Below are positions 1-9,016 of a DNA stretch of 51,532 nt, in pieces. The notes beneath the pieces were generated by a model, which was not told where the DNA came from, searched no databases, and saw only the letters and a program-made list of their open reading frames with translations. How positions within the stretch are numbered: the stretch's first letter is position 1; every line of letters begins with the position of its first letter. The translations under genes were made by a program, and so were the position numbers. Source of the DNA: an uncultured Lachnospiraceae bacterium (GTDB lineage: Bacteria; Bacillota; Clostridia; Lachnospirales; Lachnospiraceae); contig CAJUHH010000022.1 of NCBI GenBank assembly GCA_910585965.1, positions 1-51,532 on the forward strand, read 5' to 3'.

Positions 1-115
1 CGCCCCATACCCGCCGCTCTTCCCCTCCGGGAAAAAACACTCCCCCCGGGAACTTTTTATGCTAAACATCTTTCATAGCCTGAAAGACTAGAAATTTTTT
101 TGAAAAACTTATACG

Positions 116-445
116 GAAAACAGGAGGCGGGAATTTGCTTTTGGACGGGACAGGCGCGCTGGCTCTCTCCGGCCGAAGGGGGAGGGATTTTTCGGCTGTT
201 GCTGGCAATCAGTTGTTTCACTTATGAAACGGATCAATATCCCAGGGAAAAATTGCCATGGATGGCAATTTTAGGAAAAAAGGGCACGGATGCCCTTTTT
301 TTCCGACCCGGCCGATTCCCTATCCATCGCCCGTTTCATTAGTGAAACCTGACTGCCAGCTCCAGCCGAAAAATCCCTCCCCCTTCGGCCGGAGAGAGCC
401 AGCGCGCCTGTCCCGTCCAAAAGCAAATTCCCGCCTCCTGTTTTC
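116..445. repeat. Long palindromic element, copy 1 (perfect 83-bp arms)
   Basis: An 83-bp left arm (116-198) is the exact reverse complement of the right arm (363-445), with no mismatch. Between them lies a 164-bp core shared with four other places in the window. In this copy the core reads in the orientation with hairpin GTTTCACTTATGAAAC first (about 215-230), then stem AAATTGCCATGGATGGCAAT (about 250-271), then a GGGCACGGATGCCC hairpin with A/T-rich flanks, then GTTTCATTAGTGAAAC (about 333-348). The 5' arm is G-rich and the 3' arm C-rich, as in every copy. It lies just beyond the 3' end of the glycosyltransferase operon. No ORF or transposase belongs to it. The 115 bases before it hold nothing I can name. 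Confidence 0.9.
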
Positions 446-470
446 TCCCCTTATCTTTTCTTATTTCCTC

Positions 471-1964
471 TTATCTCCTCTTCGCCAAATACTTATAAAA
501 GAAATCCCCTTCCAAATCATAAGTATAATAATTATATTTAAAATCATCCTGTATTTCCCCATCCGACGGATCCGCCAGCTGCTCCAGCGTCATATAGCCA
601 TCGGTGCGGTAGACCATGCCGATCTCGTTTTTTGTCATGCTTTCCCGCAAGTTCATAAAAGGATAGATTGCCCCGACCACCAGCCCCGCCGTCAGCAGGG
701 TTTTCCTTACAGCCAGACTTTTCTCCTTTCCCTCTTCCAGCCCCAGGAAACGCAAAATGAGAATCATAAAAGTAAACAATGCCGGAATACTCGTCCTCAT
801 GGTAAAGTCGTTATATAACCCCATGGAAAACCTGGGATAAAGAAGAAGCGCCCCCACAGTAATCCAATATATGGCATTTCTTTTGTTTTCCTTCCATAGC
901 AGCACCGCATAAAAACCAAACATGAAAAAGCAGAAGATAAAATAAAATTCCGGCTTTGCCCCATAGTCCAGCCAGCGGAAACCGAGATATTCCGGCTTTG
1001 CCCCTGAAATATTCCCCCAGAAATAAAGCACCAGAATGCCGCCTGCGGCCGCCAGAAGGATATTGGATGCGCAAAATGCCTTTTTTGCCTGTTTCCATCC
1101 TCCGCAGGCTATATCGCATAGATAGACGGCCAGCATCATTGCCGCAAGGCCAACCATGGCAAATCCGCTGTATAAAAAAACGGGCAGTCCGACCAGAACA
1201 TAATTCTCTGTTTTATGCGGACGCAGCAGCAGCAAAACAGTGGCCTGCCAAGGTACGACCGCCTGGCCCGGCACCCATTTCAGAAGGCTCCAGTTCGATG
1301 TATATTGGATCCTTACCGTTTCCGGGTTCATCCACTCATGGCTGCCAAAGGGAAAATTTTCCGGATATAGATTTCCGCATACGGCCTGGCCCAGGGGCAG
1401 CAGGCCACTGCTAAAGACAAACAAAAGCACCAGACAAAGAAGCTGTTTTTTTCCGCCTTTTACTTTCCCCGCTTTTAGAACCAGAATCCACAGAAGAAAC
1501 AGGCCGATAGCCGTCAGCCCGTACTGGACCAGCTCCGCCGCCCGGAATGACCCGAAAATTTTTCCCGCCAGAGCCGGCAATAAGTAAAAACCCGTATAAT
1601 AAGACAGCATGGACTCGCCGTAGCCTGTCCGATATATGACCGGCCACTCCTTTTCTGCCAAGTCATGCATGACCGCATTGTGTTTCACCCAGTCGCCCGT
1701 CTGTCCGGTAAACGCCCCGATCCCGGTATGCCAGCAAAGAAAAAGAACAAGCAGCGCTCCTACACATAACGTTCCCTTTGACAGATATACACGATCCTCC
1801 ATTCCCCAGCACCATGAACGCAGCCCGAGAAAAAGGCCGATGCCGAGAATTACACAGGCTAAAGCTGCCCAAAGCGGCCTCAGCCAGCCGGCAAAAAAAA
1901 CGGCTACTGCCGAATACATATAGGCGAACGTAAGAACCGCTATATTTTTTATCTTAATTTCCAT
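471..1964 (-). CDS. Polytopic membrane protein, possible GT-C-type glycosyltransferase
   Basis: A 497-residue hydrophobic protein with about ten or more predicted membrane spans from residue 8 onward. A first large loop contains GDWVKHNAVMHDL, a position where GT-C enzymes often carry an acidic catalytic residue, but there is no decisive signature. The short C-terminal soluble tail is acidic and tyrosine-rich. Its start overlaps the end of the upstream glycosyltransferase gene by 16 bases, so the two are probably translationally coupled. As last gene of the operon it likely works on the same glycopolymer or glycolipid. It could instead be a flippase or polymerase-like protein; the family is not certain. 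Confidence 0.6.
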   Translation of the reverse strand: MEIKIKNIAVLTFAYMYSAVAVFFAGWLRPLWAALACVILGIGLFLGLRSWCWGMEDRVYLSKGTLCVGALLVLFLCWHTGIGAFTGQTGDWVKHNAVMHDLAEKEWPVIYRTGYGESMLSYYTGFYLLPALAGKIFGSFRAAELVQYGLTAIGLFLLWILVLKAGKVKGGKKQLLCLVLLFVFSSGLLPLGQAVCGNLYPENFPFGSHEWMNPETVRIQYTSNWSLLKWVPGQAVVPWQATVLLLLRPHKTENYVLVGLPVFLYSGFAMVGLAAMMLAVYLCDIACGGWKQAKKAFCASNILLAAAGGILVLYFWGNISGAKPEYLGFRWLDYGAKPEFYFIFCFFMFGFYAVLLWKENKRNAIYWITVGALLLYPRFSMGLYNDFTMRTSIPALFTFMILILRFLGLEEGKEKSLAVRKTLLTAGLVVGAIYPFMNLRESMTKNEIGMVYRTDGYMTLEQLADPSDGEIQDDFKYNYYTYDLEGDFFYKYLAKRR

Positions 1965-4108
1965 ATGACCGAATCCTCCGACATGCGTTCATAGCGCCCC
2001 CTGATCGCCATATCCAGCACCGGGCAGAAGCCTGTCTGTCCGTATACTTCTGTTTCCGGCCGATAAACTGCGATCCTGGGCTTTTTTTCCTCCAAATCCT
2101 CCAAAGTATCGTATTCAAACCAGTCCATATACCATGGCAGGATGTAGCAGTTGCGATTGGCGGGGTACCGTTCTTTGTATAGCAAATAAACGGAATCATG
2201 AACATAAGCGTCCATAAAAATTTCCTCTCCCGGCTCCGTCATGGCGACAATCTGCTCATCGGTTCCCGATACCGGCTCCTGGTCATATACCACATGATCC
2301 GCTATCATTGCCGCATAAGGCGCGATCAAATAACATCCTATCAGACAGGCCAAAACAGTCTGCCCTTGCCCCGTTCTTTTTTCCGCGCCGCTTCTTCCAA
2401 AGCCGACCAGCACAATCAATGCCAGGGCGGTATCCCATAAAGCCACCGAGTGGAAATCCACGCCGCTTCTCGTCCCGTTTCCGCTCATGCACAAAAGCAG
2501 GGCAAGAGCCGCGACAACTCCTTCCCTTTTTCCGATATCCTTCCACCATAACAGCAAAGCCGCAGCCGCTCCCGCAGCCAGCATCAGCTGGATAACCGAT
2601 ACACTGTTTCCTGCCGCCGTCAGCATGAAATTAAAATTATCTCCTGCCGCAAGGAAAAAGTTCTTTAATCCCAAAAAGAACGGCTTCCATTTTATCCTGC
2701 CGAACTGCTCTTGGTAATTGTTATACACCATTGTATTGAACCGGTATGCCATCAAATACATTTTTCCCATGGCATGGTTGGCTATAAAGTATAAAAACGA
2801 TACTGCAAAAGGCAGGCAGGCTGACAGCAGCAAGAAGCCGTAACGACCCGCTAAGTTTTTTCCGTTTATTTTCCCCTTTTCCTTCCATAAAAAAATTTCT
2901 TTCAGGAATACGCCTGCCGCAATCGGCGCAATGGCGAACACGCTGACAAAAGCCGACGAGATGCTGCAAAAAATACAAGCCGAGGCAACCGCGCACCGCC
3001 CTTTGCCCAATTCCCCGTCCTGCCAGTAACGGATATATTCCATCACCAGCACGACCATGCAGAATCCTTGTATATTATCCCCAAGGATCTTTGATGCCTG
3101 GAAAAACATCGGCATAAGAATCACAACACGGGCTATCGGGAAAAAGAACATCCGCGCCTTTCCAAAAAAGCCGCAATGCCTGTAATAAAGCCCGCCCCAT
3201 AATACTGCCGAGAAAAAATAATACAACAGACGAAACTGCTGGATGCTCTTGGCGCCCAGACAGGCAAACAATGCGCACAAATAATAGCCGAAAGGCGTAT
3301 GCTGGGTATAATAGTCGCGGTAAAGCACTTTTCCTTTTGCAATCAGCATCCCGCCCCGTATATTGTCACATTCATCGGTAAAAGTCCCCATATTCTCCCG
3401 CGTAAACACATACATCAAAACCATAAAAATACAGGCCGTCCCAAGAGTCCCGAGCAATTTTTTTGCCTGTTCTACATCCTGCTTCCTGCGGGCGCAAAAA
3501 AGAGCATATGCCAGAACGCCCGCTGCGGATCCTGTCGTTAAAAGGTAGAAAAATCCCCAAAAAGGATCCTTCTCTCCTCCATATATCCTGATGCATAAAT
3601 CGCCGTCCCGCTCTTCCCCGTTTACAAACAGCCTTCCATCTTCATAAAGATCCCCTTCCGAGGCATAAAAACTCAGCGCCGAGTTACCCGTCGCATCCTT
3701 CGAGCGAATGGAAACCGTATAAAGTCCTCCCTCCTCTACCCTGACCGGAACCTTCACGCTGCGGAAGTAATTTTCCCCGTCCGAAACCTGGCTGGCATTA
3801 TATTCCCAGCGGTATATTTCCTTCCCGCTCTCCTTTTCCCGTATGCAAAGCTCCCAGAACGAATGATTATTTCTTCCATATGTGCCTGTTTTGATATCTA
3901 TGCCCCAAAATAATTCGTACGGCATACGGACTTCCTGCTCGACCAGTGTCTGCCCGTCCATTACCGCTATATTCTGCCCTGCCTGGTCATTCAAAACCGT
4001 TTTTTCTATATAGGTCAGCCTGTTGCTGGTTCTCAAAAACCCCCATATAAGCAAAACAGCGGCAAGCGCCACGGCAATTCCAAAAAAAACCTTTTTTTTA
4101 ATATTCAT
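1949..4108 (-). CDS. GT39/PMT-like membrane glycosyltransferase
   Basis: A 719-residue protein. It has an N-terminal membrane anchor (about 8-24), an outside beta-rich domain (about 30-180), then many membrane spans. The motif TDECDNIRGG (244-253) followed by YRDYYTQHTP (263-272) is typical of GT39/PMT_2-type enzymes, which move a sugar from a polyprenyl-phosphate donor to an acceptor outside the membrane; the acidic D/E pair would be catalytic. It overlaps the upstream GT2 gene by 11 bases and the downstream membrane protein by 16, giving a tight three-gene operon. The inferred role is surface glycan or protein glycosylation; the substrate cannot be read from sequence. Confidence 0.75.
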   Translation of the reverse strand: MNIKKKVFFGIAVALAAVLLIWGFLRTSNRLTYIEKTVLNDQAGQNIAVMDGQTLVEQEVRMPYELFWGIDIKTGTYGRNNHSFWELCIREKESGKEIYRWEYNASQVSDGENYFRSVKVPVRVEEGGLYTVSIRSKDATGNSALSFYASEGDLYEDGRLFVNGEERDGDLCIRIYGGEKDPFWGFFYLLTTGSAAGVLAYALFCARRKQDVEQAKKLLGTLGTACIFMVLMYVFTRENMGTFTDECDNIRGGMLIAKGKVLYRDYYTQHTPFGYYLCALFACLGAKSIQQFRLLYYFFSAVLWGGLYYRHCGFFGKARMFFFPIARVVILMPMFFQASKILGDNIQGFCMVVLVMEYIRYWQDGELGKGRCAVASACIFCSISSAFVSVFAIAPIAAGVFLKEIFLWKEKGKINGKNLAGRYGFLLLSACLPFAVSFLYFIANHAMGKMYLMAYRFNTMVYNNYQEQFGRIKWKPFFLGLKNFFLAAGDNFNFMLTAAGNSVSVIQLMLAAGAAAALLLWWKDIGKREGVVAALALLLCMSGNGTRSGVDFHSVALWDTALALIVLVGFGRSGAEKRTGQGQTVLACLIGCYLIAPYAAMIADHVVYDQEPVSGTDEQIVAMTEPGEEIFMDAYVHDSVYLLYKERYPANRNCYILPWYMDWFEYDTLEDLEEKKPRIAVYRPETEVYGQTGFCPVLDMAIRGRYERMSEDSVIWKLR

Positions 4109-4877
4109 TGCATTCCCCGCCTTTTGCGTTTTCTATTAATTTATTGATCACAAGGAAATCCCGGAAAGCTTTTATGCCGATCCTGCATATTTTTCCCAAG
4201 TGGATGGAATTCACGCCTCCTTGGCGCGGTCGGAAAGTAATGGGTATATATTTTGTTTTCTTATTTTTCTTTTCATAAATCACCGCAATCAGCACATTGG
4301 GAAGGTGGAACCCTTCCGGGATGTATTTCAGCTGTTTTTTCAGCACCCTTGCATCCATCAGCCGGAACGGCGTATTGGCATCCGTAACTGTTACGCCGAA
4401 GCAAAGCCGGATCACCAGCTTTAATACCTTTGTCACCAATATGCGCGACCATCCGTCCTGCCTTTTCTTCCGATGGCCGATGATCATATCATAATCCGTC
4501 CTCTGCCGCCAAAACTCCCCGAATTCCTCCGGCCTTGTCTGCCCGTCGGAATCCGTCTGGAAAATATAATCGGCCCCTTCATCCAAAGCATATTGGTAGC
4601 CATAAAGCACAGTTGCTCCATGGCCGGAATTGGGTTTTGTCACCGCCAGGAGCTTCGGCATTTTCTCCTTCATCCTGCCCAGGATTTCAAATGTCTCATC
4701 CCTGCTCCCGTCATCAATGACCAGCAGCCTTGACTCCCCGTTGATCCCTTCCTCTTCCAGCACTCCATACCATTCATCCACCACTGTAGAAATGTTTGCC
4801 GCCTCATTATAGGCGGGAATTACTATGTAAAGCTTGCAAGCCCGTTTGCCAGCCTGCTTGTCCTCTCTTTCGTCCAC
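4098..4877 (-). CDS. GT2 family glycosyltransferase (polyprenyl-phosphate sugar synthase-like)
   Basis: A 259-residue GT-A fold enzyme. YIVIPAYNEA (17-26), VIDDGS (53-58), and the metal-binding D109-S-D111 in QTDSDGQ mark a DPM1-like family 2 transferase, which joins a nucleotide sugar to polyprenyl phosphate at the inner membrane face. There is no C-terminal membrane domain, unlike ArnC or GtrB types. Translation starts at GTG with AGGGAG five bases upstream. It is the first gene of the operon and would supply the lipid-linked donor for the GT39-like enzyme encoded next. The promoter lies at 4952-4980. Confidence 0.85.
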   Translation of the reverse strand: MDEREDKQAGKRACKLYIVIPAYNEAANISTVVDEWYGVLEEEGINGESRLLVIDDGSRDETFEILGRMKEKMPKLLAVTKPNSGHGATVLYGYQYALDEGADYIFQTDSDGQTRPEEFGEFWRQRTDYDMIIGHRKKRQDGWSRILVTKVLKLVIRLCFGVTVTDANTPFRLMDARVLKKQLKYIPEGFHLPNVLIAVIYEKKNKKTKYIPITFRPRQGGVNSIHLGKICRIGIKAFRDFLVINKLIENAKGGECNEY

Positions 4878-4927
4878 TTTTTCTCCCTCTTCTTTCGCGG
4901 TTTTTTATATCCTATTCATCTTGGTTA

Positions 4928-4980
4928 AGATATATAATATCTCATTTTTCAATTATACGATATTGAATATCTTATTTCAA
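4928..4980 (-). promoter_or_regulatory. Promoter of the glycosyltransferase operon with two palindromic operator candidates
   Basis: On the minus strand, -35 TTGAAA (4975-4980) and -10 TATAAT (4952-4957) are 17 bases apart. One palindrome, GATAT-TGA-ATATC (4959-4971), sits exactly in the spacer. A second, AGATAT-ATA-ATATCT (4928-4942), lies around the expected start of transcription. Their centres are 30 bp apart, about three helical turns. The divergent gene encodes an XRE-type DNA-binding protein, the natural candidate to bind both sites and repress this promoter. Confidence 0.7.
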
Positions 4981-5058
4981 GCATATATTGCATTAGAATC
5001 AATACAAATGCCCTTACCCGCTAATCGATACATCATTTCAGAAAGGTACGGTTATTCT

Positions 5059-5376
5059 ATGTATGAAGAGGAATTATTTGCAAAAAGGCTGGAGCAGCTC
5101 CGGCTGGAAAAGAATGTTTCTGCACGGGAAATGAGTCTTTCCCTGGGGCAGAATCCAAGTTATATTAACAGAATAGAAAGCGGGAAGGCGCTTCCTTCCC
5201 TATCCTTATTTTTTTATATTTGTGATTACTTTCAGATTTCGCCCAAAGATTTTTTTGATGAAAACCAAAATAATTTTTACAGCACTGGAGAATTAATCCG
5301 GGAAATCCAAAAGCTGACAGGACCGCAAGTACAGCATCTTCTTGCGATTATTAAAGATATCAATCATTCCCACTGA
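5059..5376 (+). CDS. XRE-family helix-turn-helix regulator
   Basis: A 105-residue protein. Residues 7-62 form an HTH_3/XRE domain with the typical LEQLRLEKNVSAREMS and SYINRIESGKALPSL segments. Residues 65-105 form a short alpha-helical tail ending at QHLLAIIKD, which may dimerise. The reading frame is open further upstream, but the ATG at 5059 is chosen because the HTH begins there and AGAAAGG lies upstream. It is divergent from the glycosyltransferase operon, with two identical-consensus palindromes between them, so it probably controls that operon. No effector domain is seen. Confidence 0.85.
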   Translation: MYEEELFAKRLEQLRLEKNVSAREMSLSLGQNPSYINRIESGKALPSLSLFFYICDYFQISPKDFFDENQNNFYSTGELIREIQKLTGPQVQHLLAIIKDINHSH

Positions 5377-5411
5377 CACCACATTCCACCTGTTATGGGA
5401 AATTTACAACA

Positions 5412-5441
5412 TGGACAGTTCCGATGATTCTATAGTATAAT
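5412..5441 (+). promoter_or_regulatory. Promoter of the DUF3048 lipoprotein gene
   Basis: TGGACA (5412-5417) and TATAAT (5436-5441) are separated by 18 bases, 50 bases before the ATG at 5491. The ribosome binding site is CGAGGAA, just upstream of the start. Confidence 0.6.
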
Positions 5442-5490
5442 ATTTTCGAAACTTTTCATTTTATTTACGAATACTACGAGGAATCAGCTT

Positions 5491-6714
5491 ATGAGAATTT
5501 TGAAAAAAATACTTTCATCCGCATCCCTTGCCATCGGTATTTTATGCCTCTCGCTTCTCGTATATGGCTGCGGCCGGAAAGAAGCGGAGGAACTGCCTCT
5601 GGGAGAAGCCAATGAAAATCCAGCGGACTCTGCGGCAGATGCTCCGGCAGATTCTGAGGAAGAAACCGATGAAGAAACGGAAGAAGACCCTCTAACAGGT
5701 GAAGAACCCGGTCTTCCTGTGATTGAAGAACGAACAATCAAAAATGGGAAGATGCAGAGCTATCTTACCGGCGAATGGATTGAACAGGAAAAAGCAACGA
5801 GACGGCCTATTGCCGTCATGATACCGAACAACAAACCCGCCATGCCCCAGTACGGGCTTTCTAAGGCGGCTATCATTTATGAAGCTCCTGTGGAGGGGCG
5901 GATTACCCGTCTTATGGGAGTTTTCGAAGATTATGACGATCTGGACCATATCGGCCCAGTCAGAAGCAGCCGGGATTATTTCGTCTATGTTGCCATGGGC
6001 TACGAAGCCATTTACTGCAACTGGGGGCTGGCAAGGCCATATGTGGAAGAACTTCTCAGCCGGGACACTGTCCAAAACATCAGCGCCGCCGTAGAAGGCA
6101 TCCACAATCCCTCCGATGAAGCCTTCGGCAGACTCAGCCGACCCGGCTATGCAACGGAATTTACCGGCTATCTGTTTATCAACGGCCTGGAAAAAGCAAT
6201 CAAACGCCAGAAATATGAGACAAAATACGATGATCTCTACGTGCCTCCTTTTACTTTCATCGCCGATGATTACCGGGCAGAATACGAAGAAAAGAAAGAT
6301 GCCTCTTTTATTTATCCCGGCGGAAGAAAAGATAATGCCGGCGGCTACGGCGCATATAGCCCCTATTTTGAATATGATGAAAAAGATCAGCTTTATTACC
6401 GTTATCAGGACGGAAAGGAGCAAATCGATGAATACGACGGCAGCCAGCTGGCAGTTTCCAATGTCGTCCTGCAATACTGCCACGGAGAAGTGCGGGATAA
6501 AAAAGATTACCTTGCCTTCGGCGTCCACGGCGAAGGAGAGGCTTTGGTTTTCACTAACGGCAAAGTGATCGAAGGCACATGGATGCGTTATGACGGCGAT
6601 GCCACCCCGGCCAAGTTCTTCGACAAGGACGGAAATGAAATCATTTTTAACCAAGGAAAAACTTGGATCTGCAATATCTGGGATGAATATGGCGAATTTG
6701 TCGAATACGAGTAA
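5491..6714 (+). CDS. DUF3048 (YerB-like) lipoprotein
   Basis: A 407-residue protein. Residues 1-26 are a lipoprotein signal peptide with lipobox LVYGC, so Cys27 would be acylated and the protein anchored outside the membrane. An acidic, disordered linker (about 30-70) precedes the DUF3048 domain, recognisable by RPIAVMIPNNKPAMPQYGLS, GPVRSSRDYFV and YHFDEKD-like C-terminal parts. The family is widespread in Firmicutes as YerB; its biochemical role is unclear. It is a single gene with its own promoter and terminator (6729-6760). Confidence 0.85.
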   Translation: MRILKKILSSASLAIGILCLSLLVYGCGRKEAEELPLGEANENPADSAADAPADSEEETDEETEEDPLTGEEPGLPVIEERTIKNGKMQSYLTGEWIEQEKATRRPIAVMIPNNKPAMPQYGLSKAAIIYEAPVEGRITRLMGVFEDYDDLDHIGPVRSSRDYFVYVAMGYEAIYCNWGLARPYVEELLSRDTVQNISAAVEGIHNPSDEAFGRLSRPGYATEFTGYLFINGLEKAIKRQKYETKYDDLYVPPFTFIADDYRAEYEEKKDASFIYPGGRKDNAGGYGAYSPYFEYDEKDQLYYRYQDGKEQIDEYDGSQLAVSNVVLQYCHGEVRDKKDYLAFGVHGEGEALVFTNGKVIEGTWMRYDGDATPAKFFDKDGNEIIFNQGKTWICNIWDEYGEFVEYE

Positions 6715-6728
6715 AATTTTCAGTAAAG

Positions 6729-6760
6729 CCGGCGTGCGGCGGAAAGTCACGCCGGTTTTT
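6729..6760 (+). terminator. Intrinsic terminator after the DUF3048 gene
   Basis: The stem CCGGCGTG (6729-6736) pairs with CACGCCGG (6748-6755) and is followed by TTTTT. It starts 15 bases after the stop codon. Confidence 0.9.
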
Positions 6761-6850
6761 CTGTATCTATAGGCAGGTCCGATTTATAAGCGGAACTACG
6801 GACTTTCCCAACATATTTATCTGCATAGCTTCGAACCATAATATCAATGC

Positions 6851-7741
6851 CTATATTTTATCACCAGTTATTTCTTTTAAGTATTTCTTTACAAAATATA
6901 TAAAAGCAGACGTAGCGGCAGAAAAAATCTGCTCTTTTTTCCAAGCTAAGGCAGTATCGCTTTCCAGTGTTGGAAACAATGGTATAAAACGAAGCCCTTC
7001 ATAATTGCAGTTTAATCGAATACAAATTACCGCCCCGATATTGCTTTGAGCCAGCATTGCTTCATTATAAAGCAAGTTTCCTTTTGCAATAATATCGACC
7101 TGTTTCGCATACTCTCCCAACCATTTACCTACGCTGCTTTCCGTAAGCCCTCCCGAAGTCGATATAAGCGGAACGCCGACCAAATCCTGTGGCGTAATGA
7201 AATCTTTTTCTGCCAAAGGAGAATTTGTCTGCACTAATGCACCCCATTGCTCTTTTATAGGCATAGATACAAATTCATATTTTCTTATATCAATCGGTTC
7301 GATCATTAACCCAATGTCTAAAAGACCTCTTTCAATATAGTCTCGAATATTGCCCGCATTTCCACTATAAAATTCATAACGGACAAGCGGGTGTCTTTTC
7401 CGAAACGCAGCAATACAGTCGGTCAAATATCGTGTAGACAAAAATTCTCCGCTGCCGATTGAAATAACACCCTCAAGGTTTTCGTCCTTGTGCAAAAAAT
7501 CCCGCTTTGTTTTGTCTGCCAAGGACAAAATTTCCTGCGCTCGTCGTTTAAGAATCATTCCGTCCCCGGTTAAAATGATATTATGATTGCTCCGTGCAAA
7601 GAGTTCAACACCAAGTTCTTCTTCAAGCTGCGCGATCTGTCTTGATAAAGTAGGCTGTGTCACATGGAGTTGCTCTGCCGCCCTTGTAAAACTTTCCTCC
7701 CGTGCAATCGCCAAAAAATAATTTAATACTCGAAGTTCCAT
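6851..7741 (-). CDS. LysR-type transcriptional regulator
   Basis: A 296-residue protein of usual LTTR length. Residues 1-60 form the winged HTH (FLAIAREESFTRAAEQLHVT then QPTLSRQIAQLEEELG). Residues about 88-290 form the periplasmic-binding-like effector domain; ISIGSGEF near its start is typical. The RBS is AAGGAGGAAG before ATG. It is separated from dnaJ by a terminator and convergent with the DUF3048 gene, so no target gene is obvious from context; LTTRs often regulate a divergent neighbour, but here there is none. Confidence 0.9.
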   Translation of the reverse strand: MELRVLNYFLAIAREESFTRAAEQLHVTQPTLSRQIAQLEEELGVELFARSNHNIILTGDGMILKRRAQEILSLADKTKRDFLHKDENLEGVISIGSGEFLSTRYLTDCIAAFRKRHPLVRYEFYSGNAGNIRDYIERGLLDIGLMIEPIDIRKYEFVSMPIKEQWGALVQTNSPLAEKDFITPQDLVGVPLISTSGGLTESSVGKWLGEYAKQVDIIAKGNLLYNEAMLAQSNIGAVICIRLNCNYEGLRFIPLFPTLESDTALAWKKEQIFSAATSAFIYFVKKYLKEITGDKI

Positions 7742-7770
7742 GGTATTCTTCCTCCTTTATATTAGTAATA

Positions 7771-7812
7771 AAGAAAACTGCTATGCAATCGGATAAGCCT
7801 TTTGCATAGCAG
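7771..7812 (-). terminator. Terminator of the dnaK operon
   Basis: CTGCTATGCAA (7778-7788) and TTGCATAGCAG (7802-7812) form an 11-bp perfect stem. On the minus strand it is followed by TTTTCTT. It lies just after the dnaJ stop codon and before the LysR gene. Confidence 0.85.
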
Positions 7813-7822
7813 CTATTCTTTT

Positions 7823-8983
7823 TTATTTCCAAAACTTACGTTTCTTGTCTTTCACTTCTCCGGCATCTGCCGATGCTTCCTTCGCCGCATTCAGGGAATT
7901 TCCCGTTTCTGCATCGAACTGTTTCAGAAGCTCTTTCGCCTCATGGGAAAGCTTATCCGGCACCTGAACCACCAAAGTCACATAGTGGTCGCCCCGGTTA
8001 TCTTTATTTCTAAGAGACGGCACGCCCTTTCCTTTTAACCTCACTCTCGTATCGGTCTGCGTGCCCGCCTTTACATCATAAATCACCTTGCCGTCCACCG
8101 TGTCAATCACGACTTCGCCGCCAAGGGCCGCAACTGCAAAGGATACCGGCACGGTAGAATAAATATTATAATCCTGCCTCTGGAAAACGGGATGCCTGCC
8201 TACGATCACCTCCACAAGCAGATCTCCCCTCGGCCCGCCATTGCTTCCCGGCTCTCCTTTATCCCTGATACGCACGCTCTGCCCGTTGTCGATTCCGGCT
8301 GGAATACTCACCTTGATCTTCTTCCTGCTGGCGATATAACCGCTTCCATGGCAGTCCGGGCATTTATCCTTAATTACCTTGCCCGTCCCGTTGCAATCCG
8401 GGCAAGTCTGCACATTCCTGACCGTGCCGAAAAACGACTGCTGCGTAAATACTACCTGCCCCTTGCCGCCGCACTTCTGGCAAGTCTCAGGGCTTGTTCC
8501 CGGCTTCGCGCCGCTCCCGTGGCAGGAAGCACATTCATCTTTTAACGTAAGTTCCAACTCTTTTTCAATGCCGAACACGGCTTCTTCAAAGGTAATCCTT
8601 ACGCTGGTACGGATATTCGCCCCCTTCATAGGGCCGCTGCTTCCTCTTCCGCCCCTTCTTCCCCCGCCGAAGAAGTCGCCGAAAATATCACCGAAGATAT
8701 CGCTGAAATCCGCACTGTTAAAATCAAAACCGCCGAAGCCGCCCGCGCCGCCTTCAAACGCCGCATGGCCGAACTGATCGTATTGACGTTTCTTTTCCGG
8801 ATCGCTAAGCACGGCATATGCTTCCGAAGCTTCTTTAAACTTTTTTTCTGCCTCTTTATCACCCGGATTCATATCCGGGTGATATTTTTTGGCCAAAACA
8901 CGGTATGCTTTTTTGATCGCCGCTTCATCCGCATTTTTATCTACTCCGAGAACCTCGTAATAGTCTCGCTTTTGCTCTGCCAT
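7823..8983 (-). CDS. dnaJ: Chaperone protein DnaJ
   Basis: A 386-residue type I Hsp40. It has a J domain (about 5-70) with the HPD motif in YHPDMNPG, which stimulates the DnaK ATPase; a G/F-rich linker (about 75-115); four CxxCxGxG zinc-finger repeats (CASCHGSG, CQKCGGKG, CPDCNGTG, CPDCHGSG); and a C-terminal substrate-binding part. It is the last gene of the hrcA-grpE-dnaK-dnaJ operon and works with the DnaK and GrpE encoded upstream in protein folding. RBS GAGGAG precedes the ATG. Confidence 0.97.
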   Translation of the reverse strand: MAEQKRDYYEVLGVDKNADEAAIKKAYRVLAKKYHPDMNPGDKEAEKKFKEASEAYAVLSDPEKKRQYDQFGHAAFEGGAGGFGGFDFNSADFSDIFGDIFGDFFGGGRRGGRGSSGPMKGANIRTSVRITFEEAVFGIEKELELTLKDECASCHGSGAKPGTSPETCQKCGGKGQVVFTQQSFFGTVRNVQTCPDCNGTGKVIKDKCPDCHGSGYIASRKKIKVSIPAGIDNGQSVRIRDKGEPGSNGGPRGDLLVEVIVGRHPVFQRQDYNIYSTVPVSFAVAALGGEVVIDTVDGKVIYDVKAGTQTDTRVRLKGKGVPSLRNKDNRGDHYVTLVVQVPDKLSHEAKELLKQFDAETGNSLNAAKEASADAGEVKDKKRKFWK

Positions 8984-9016
8984 AACTAACTCCTCTTACA
9001 AAGATTTCTTTCATAC

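Noticed and set aside
116..445. Element copy 1 as an ordinary intrinsic terminator of the glycosyltransferase operon
   Set aside because: The stem is far longer than a terminator, the core is shared with upstream regions of other genes, and no terminal U-run follows the full palindrome.
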